Of a stretch of 64,000 nt of DNA, positions 60,627 to 64,000 are shown piece after piece (within the stretch, counting starts at the first letter, position 1; every line of letters begins with the position of its first letter). Under the pieces are notes generated by a model. That model was not told the DNA's origin. It searched no databases and saw nothing but the letters and a program-made list of their open reading frames with translations. This DNA comes from Amphritea japonica ATCC BAA-1530 (lineage in GTDB: Bacteria; Pseudomonadota; Gammaproteobacteria; Pseudomonadales; Balneatricaceae). The position numbers were made by a program, and so were the translations under genes. The DNA lies in NCBI RefSeq assembly GCF_016592435.1, contig NZ_AP014545.1:1806693-1870692 (forward strand). The letters are read 5' to 3'.

Positions 60627-61715
60627 GTGGAATTACTTAATCTGGATTGCCAGGGGCAGAGCCTGCGGCTGGAAGGCTCAATGGCAGGCTGGCAATTGTT
60701 GTTCTGGAATAACACGCCGATCTCCCGGCGTGATGCGGGCAGCGATTTTGATGGCATCAGCGAACATCAGTTTGAGTTACAGAATAAGCAAGGTGAAACC
60801 CTGCAGTGCCGGCTGGAAACAGAGGTGTTATGGGATCCGGTAAAGGTCAGTTACCGTTTCTATATGGGTGAACAGCTGGTTGCGGACGGAGAGCATGGTC
60901 GCGAACTGATGGAAAAGCAGGTGCCTCAGGCGCCTATTCGTCAGGAAAAGCGGTCGTTCAGTATTATTGGACTTGGGGCACTGGGCTTAAAGCTGCTCAA
61001 GAGCGCCAAAGTTATAAAAGTCGTGATGGCCGGCGCAAGTCTGGCTGCTTACTCCTGGTTTTTCTCGATCCCTTTTGCCCTGGCACTAATCTTTTGCCTT
61101 GTTGTACATGAATATGGGCATATCAGAGCGATGAAACACTTCGGCTTAAAAACAAAAGGGATCTACCTTATTCCTTTTGTTGGCGGCCTTGCGCTCAGTG
61201 ATGAGCGGATTAATACTCGCTGGCAGGATGTGTGTATCTCCCTGATGGGGCCCTTTTTCGGCTTAGGACTCTCTCTGCTAAGCCTGATTGCCTACTGGGT
61301 GACGGGTTCTATGTTCTTTGCCGGTTTAAGCGCCTTTAATGCTTTGCTGAACCTGTTTAATTTGTTACCTATTCTGCCACTGGATGGCGGCCATGTGCTG
61401 AAGAGTATCGCTTTTTCAATGAATTCGCTGGCCGGACTGTTAGTCTGTGGAGCCGCAGCTGCTGGTGGAATATGGTTAAGTTATTACTTTGGTTTGGCGT
61501 TACTGGGCTTTCTGCTGATTATTGGCAGTGTGGAGGTATTTTTTGAGTGGCGAGGTCGACATCATAGCCTGCTGTTGCCTCTGGATCGCTACGGCCAGAT
61601 CGTCTCTGCACTCTGGTACAGTCTTACTCTGGGGGGGCTGACTGCGATAATCTGGTATTTTCATGGTATGGGTGATGCGCTGCTGGGGCTTCCGTTGAAG
61701 GTGCTACAGAGCTAA
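60627..61715 (+). CDS. M50 (site-2 protease-like) membrane metallopeptidase
   Basis: 362 residues, GTG start with AGGA 7 bases upstream. The first 130 or so residues are a soluble domain (LNLDCQGQSLRLEGSMAGWQ). The membrane part has the zinc motif LVVHEYGHIRAMKHFG and, further on, the second ligand motif LLPILPLDGGHVLKSIAF. Six or so transmembrane helices. It is an intramembrane protease class protein; substrate unknown. Co-transcribed with the small basic gene 38 bases downstream. Confidence 0.85.
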   Translation: MELLNLDCQGQSLRLEGSMAGWQLLFWNNTPISRRDAGSDFDGISEHQFELQNKQGETLQCRLETEVLWDPVKVSYRFYMGEQLVADGEHGRELMEKQVPQAPIRQEKRSFSIIGLGALGLKLLKSAKVIKVVMAGASLAAYSWFFSIPFALALIFCLVVHEYGHIRAMKHFGLKTKGIYLIPFVGGLALSDERINTRWQDVCISLMGPFFGLGLSLLSLIAYWVTGSMFFAGLSAFNALLNLFNLLPILPLDGGHVLKSIAFSMNSLAGLLVCGAAAAGGIWLSYYFGLALLGFLLIIGSVEVFFEWRGRHHSLLLPLDRYGQIVSALWYSLTLGGLTAIIWYFHGMGDALLGLPLKVLQS

Positions 61716-61753
61716 ACTGCTGGTAAGCCCTGAGATTCAACGAGTGTTCATAT

Positions 61754-61924
61754 ATGAGTGATAAGGTTGTCGACATCAATAGTAAGCGTGATGATTTGCG
61801 CCACAAACGCAAAGAGAAGCGTCTTAGTGAGATGAAAGATAAATTTGAGAAGGCCTTGCCAACCGAAGAGCGGGATCCTAAGCAAAAACTACTGAATATT
61901 TTTAAGAAGAAACCAAAAAAGTAG
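61754..61924 (+). CDS. 56-residue highly charged basic protein
   Basis: Read from the sequence (below a 60-residue scan limit). ATG 61754, 56 codons, TAG. Sequence opens MSDKVVDINSKRDDLRHKRK and ends LLNIFKKKPKK, so it is almost all charged and helical, with no membrane span. A terminator follows 11 bases later. Its position after the M50 protease gene suggests one operon. I recognise no family; nucleic-acid or ribosome binding is possible given the charge. Confidence 0.7.
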   Translation: MSDKVVDINSKRDDLRHKRKEKRLSEMKDKFEKALPTEERDPKQKLLNIFKKKPKK

Positions 61925-61934
61925 AAAGTTATAG

Positions 61935-61962
61935 AAAGGCAGCTCTAATAGCTGTCTTTTTT
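61935..61962 (+). terminator. terminator after the small basic gene
   Basis: AAAGGCAGCT / AGCTGTCTTT stem (one G-T pair), 5-base loop, T run. Confidence 0.85.
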
Positions 61963-62149
61963 ATGGGTATAGCCTGTAATAAAAACAGGTTTAAAGCCGC
62001 AGAGTAAAGAAAAATAGTCGAAAATGGCCGCTAATTGCGTTTTATAAGAGCCGCATCAATATACCTCCTCCTCTCCTGTGATAATTTACCCCCTTTTTTA
62101 AGCTCACGAATGAGCTTGGCCAGCGAGCATATCTGAGGAAGCAGTACGG

Positions 62150-64000
62150 ATGTCAGAAGTAGCAGTAACATTGAACACTATTTGCAGTATTGACGTTCTC
62201 CATGCCGCTCCCCAGGATTCAATATTAGTCATCCTTCGCCGGATGCGTCAATCTCATGTCAGCTCTATTGTCATCATTGAGCAGAATGCTCCACTGGGCA
62301 TTATTACTGAGAAAGATATTATCCGCCTGGTGAGTACCAGTGATCCCGATCTGGAACTACTCACTGCCGCCGATATTATGACCTCCCCCGTTAAAACCAT
62401 GTATGCAGACTGTGATTTTCAACTGGCATACGAGCAGATGCAACAAGAGAATCTGCGGCATATTATCGTCACCAATAAAGACGGTAGTCTCAGAGGAATC
62501 GCGACAGAAACAGATTTTGTTCAACACCTGGGGTTTGAGTATCTGGCCGAGATCAAACACGTGGAAGCAGTAATGGAACGGAGTGTTTTGTTCGTTTCAG
62601 CCGATAGCAGCCTGCGCCATGCATTCCAGATTATGAACGAAGAAATGATCAGTAGCGTGGTGGTTGCTAACGAAGGAGTTGCCGAGGGAATTCTGACCGA
62701 ACGCGACGTGGTCAGGCTACTTGATGAGCAGGTCAATCTGGATGATGCAGTGGTCAGCCAGTATATGAGTAGCCCTGTAGAAATGATCCAAAGCGGCACT
62801 TCGTTGCTGGAAGCTCGCCACATAATGGAAGAAAAAAAGGTTCGGCGGCTATTAGTCTGTGATGACGATAAGAAAATCCAAGGCCTGTTAACCCGTCAGC
62901 ATCTGATTGACCGGTTGCAAACCCATTTTATTAAAATGATGCAGGATGCTATTGATAACCTGAATCATCAGTTACAAAGCAGCCGCCATAAAGAGACCCA
63001 TTATCGGGGCTTTTTTGAAAACTCTCCTTTCGCCTACCAGTCACTGAATGCCGAAGGGAATATTCTTGAAGTCAATGCTTGTTGGCGTGAAATGATGGGC
63101 TACAGCAGCCATGAAATCATTGGTACAGCGTTCAAAACATTGCTTGCAGACGGGCAGGAAGAAAAATTTAACCATTGCTTTAGCTCGCTGATGGATAAAG
63201 GAGCCACCTCAGATGTTTATTACCAGCTGCTGACAAAAGATGGCCAAACGCTTGATATTCAAATTGATGCGCAGTTGGTGCTGGATGATCAGCAGCGGTT
63301 AGTTCAAACCCATTGCTTGCTGACCAATCTGACCGAAAAACATCGGATTGACTCGCAGCTGCGTCTATTCAGGCAGCTGATTGATCGCAGTAATGATGCA
63401 TTGTTTGTCATTGATGCTGCTACCTCTAAGATAATCGATCTTAATCAGGCTAGCTGTGACTATCTCGGTTACAGTCGGGAAGAGTTGCTGCAGACATTTG
63501 TAACGAACTTTAGCGAAGACGCTTCCAGTATTGAAAAGTGGCAAGCGCAGATAGCGAAGATTCAAGCGGACGAAAAAGGAGGGTTGTTTGAAGAGGTTCA
63601 TCAAACCTCAGAGGGTCGGCGAGTTCCCGTTGAAATCAGCGCCACCCTTCAGCAAGCCAATGACCAGCTAGTTGTGCTCTACACGGTTCGGGATATAACG
63701 GAGCGAAAGCAAGCCGAGTTAAAGTCTCGGGAGGAAAGTAATTTTCTCCAGGCGGTAATCGATTGTATCGGTGATCCTGTCATGGTGATCGACACCAACT
63801 ATAAGGTTATCAAGTCTAACCGGACAGCCAATGACTACTTTTTTAATTGTCAGCTGCAAGAAGATGTCCCCTGCTATTTACAAGTAGATGATACCGGTAG
63901 TCCTTGCAAGATCTGTCCGCTCAAAGAGGTAATGGAGCATAAGCGCCCCACCACGCGTATACATGAACATGTTATCAGTTCGGGTGAAAAGCGGACCTTT
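62150..64000 (+). CDS. multi-domain sensor: four CBS domains, then PAS domains, partial at right edge
   Basis: ATG 62150 opens a frame that stays open to the window end (617 codons). Residues about 1-265 contain four CBS repeats (two Bateman modules), with repeat ends such as GIITEKDIIRLV, GIATETDFVQHL, GILTERDVVRLL and GLLTRQHLIDRL. A coiled linker follows (IDNLNHQLQSSRHKETHYRG) and then at least three PAS domains: GFFENSPFAYQSLNAEGN, IDRSNDALFVIDAATSKI and VIDCIGDPVMVIDTNYKV. The third holds a cysteine cluster (CYLQVDDTGSPCKICPLKE). CBS domains bind adenine nucleotides. The output domain (kinase, GGDEF/EAL) is beyond the window. Confidence 0.85.
   Translation, partial: MSEVAVTLNTICSIDVLHAAPQDSILVILRRMRQSHVSSIVIIEQNAPLGIITEKDIIRLVSTSDPDLELLTAADIMTSPVKTMYADCDFQLAYEQMQQENLRHIIVTNKDGSLRGIATETDFVQHLGFEYLAEIKHVEAVMERSVLFVSADSSLRHAFQIMNEEMISSVVVANEGVAEGILTERDVVRLLDEQVNLDDAVVSQYMSSPVEMIQSGTSLLEARHIMEEKKVRRLLVCDDDKKIQGLLTRQHLIDRLQTHFIKMMQDAIDNLNHQLQSSRHKETHYRGFFENSPFAYQSLNAEGNILEVNACWREMMGYSSHEIIGTAFKTLLADGQEEKFNHCFSSLMDKGATSDVYYQLLTKDGQTLDIQIDAQLVLDDQQRLVQTHCLLTNLTEKHRIDSQLRLFRQLIDRSNDALFVIDAATSKIIDLNQASCDYLGYSREELLQTFVTNFSEDASSIEKWQAQIAKIQADEKGGLFEEVHQTSEGRRVPVEISATLQQANDQLVVLYTVRDITERKQAELKSREESNFLQAVIDCIGDPVMVIDTNYKVIKSNRTANDYFFNCQLQEDVPCYLQVDDTGSPCKICPLKEVMEHKRPTTRIHEHVISSGEKRTF

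Noticed and set aside
1-64000. CRISPR arrays, rRNA genes, riboswitches, insertion sequences.
   Set aside because: No regularly spaced repeats, no rRNA sequence, no recognisable riboswitch core, and no transposase gene were seen.

Overview
The window is one contiguous piece of a gammaproteobacterial chromosome. It most resembles marine Oceanospirillaceae-type bacteria such as Neptunomonas, Amphritea or Marinobacterium. That placement is an inference from gene order (yceF / yceD-rpmF-plsX-fabD-fabG-acpP-fabF-pabC-mltG-tmk-holB-pilZ-tatD, uvrC-pgsA, tusDCBE next to yccA) and from overall protein character. It is not a database result.

Layout. 1-4.8 kb: the end of a large FAD/Fe-S dehydrogenase, a methyltransferase, rraA, and a leftward sulfide dehydrogenase pair (cytochrome c plus flavoprotein). 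5-9.2 kb: a HAD phosphatase, a membrane-anchored S49 peptidase, a Gfa-type protein, two tandem YebB-like cysteine hydrolase paralogs and yceF. 9.3-20.4 kb: the fatty-acid/cell-envelope/replication-support cluster, notable for having no fabH, ending with tatD and a radical SAM gene. 20.5-32.3 kb: malate dehydrogenase, yjbQ, a leftward run tusD-tusC-tusB-tusE-glxR-hyi-cheW, yccA, truC, a double-thioredoxin protein, mtnN, a serine-glyoxylate-type aminotransferase, a TlpA-like thioredoxin and another hydroxyacid dehydrogenase. Several of these belong to glyoxylate/hydroxypyruvate metabolism. 32.4-40.7 kb: an unlisted 47-residue membrane peptide gene, a DUF1853 gene, uvrC-pgsA, a four-tRNA cluster (Gly-Cys-Leu-Gly), gap, a KfrA-like protein and a GacA/UvrY-like response regulator.

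40.9-46.1 kb: an about 5.1-kb filamentous (Inoviridae-type) prophage inserted at the chromosomal dif site. It carries a small putative repressor, a II/X-type replication initiator, an ssDNA-binding protein, small coat proteins, a major coat protein, a pIII-like adsorption protein, a pVI-like protein and a Zot/pI assembly ATPase. The right end is an almost canonical dif site (25 of 28 positions identical to E. coli dif as I recall it). The left end carries two dif-like sites in inverted orientation around a hairpin. This is the arrangement known for the single-strand attP of CTXphi, and it is the most informative structure in the window. The replication terminus therefore probably lies here.

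46.1-64 kb: a non-coding stretch, a solitary tyrosine recombinase behind a perfect 13-bp inverted repeat, a voltage-gated cation channel, a DUF1294 membrane protein, an acyl-CoA ligase, a cold-shock/DUF3465 fusion, a sensor kinase with degenerate ATP-binding motifs, an MFS transporter, a Tat-exported dienelactone hydrolase, dodecin, an SOS-box-controlled umuDC operon, a GST, an M50 protease, a small basic protein, and a 4xCBS-PAS sensor running off the right edge.

Several small genes were read directly from the sequence: 32449-32592, 43138-43242, 51927-52028 and 61754-61924. All family calls rest on motif recognition by eye; no search was run.
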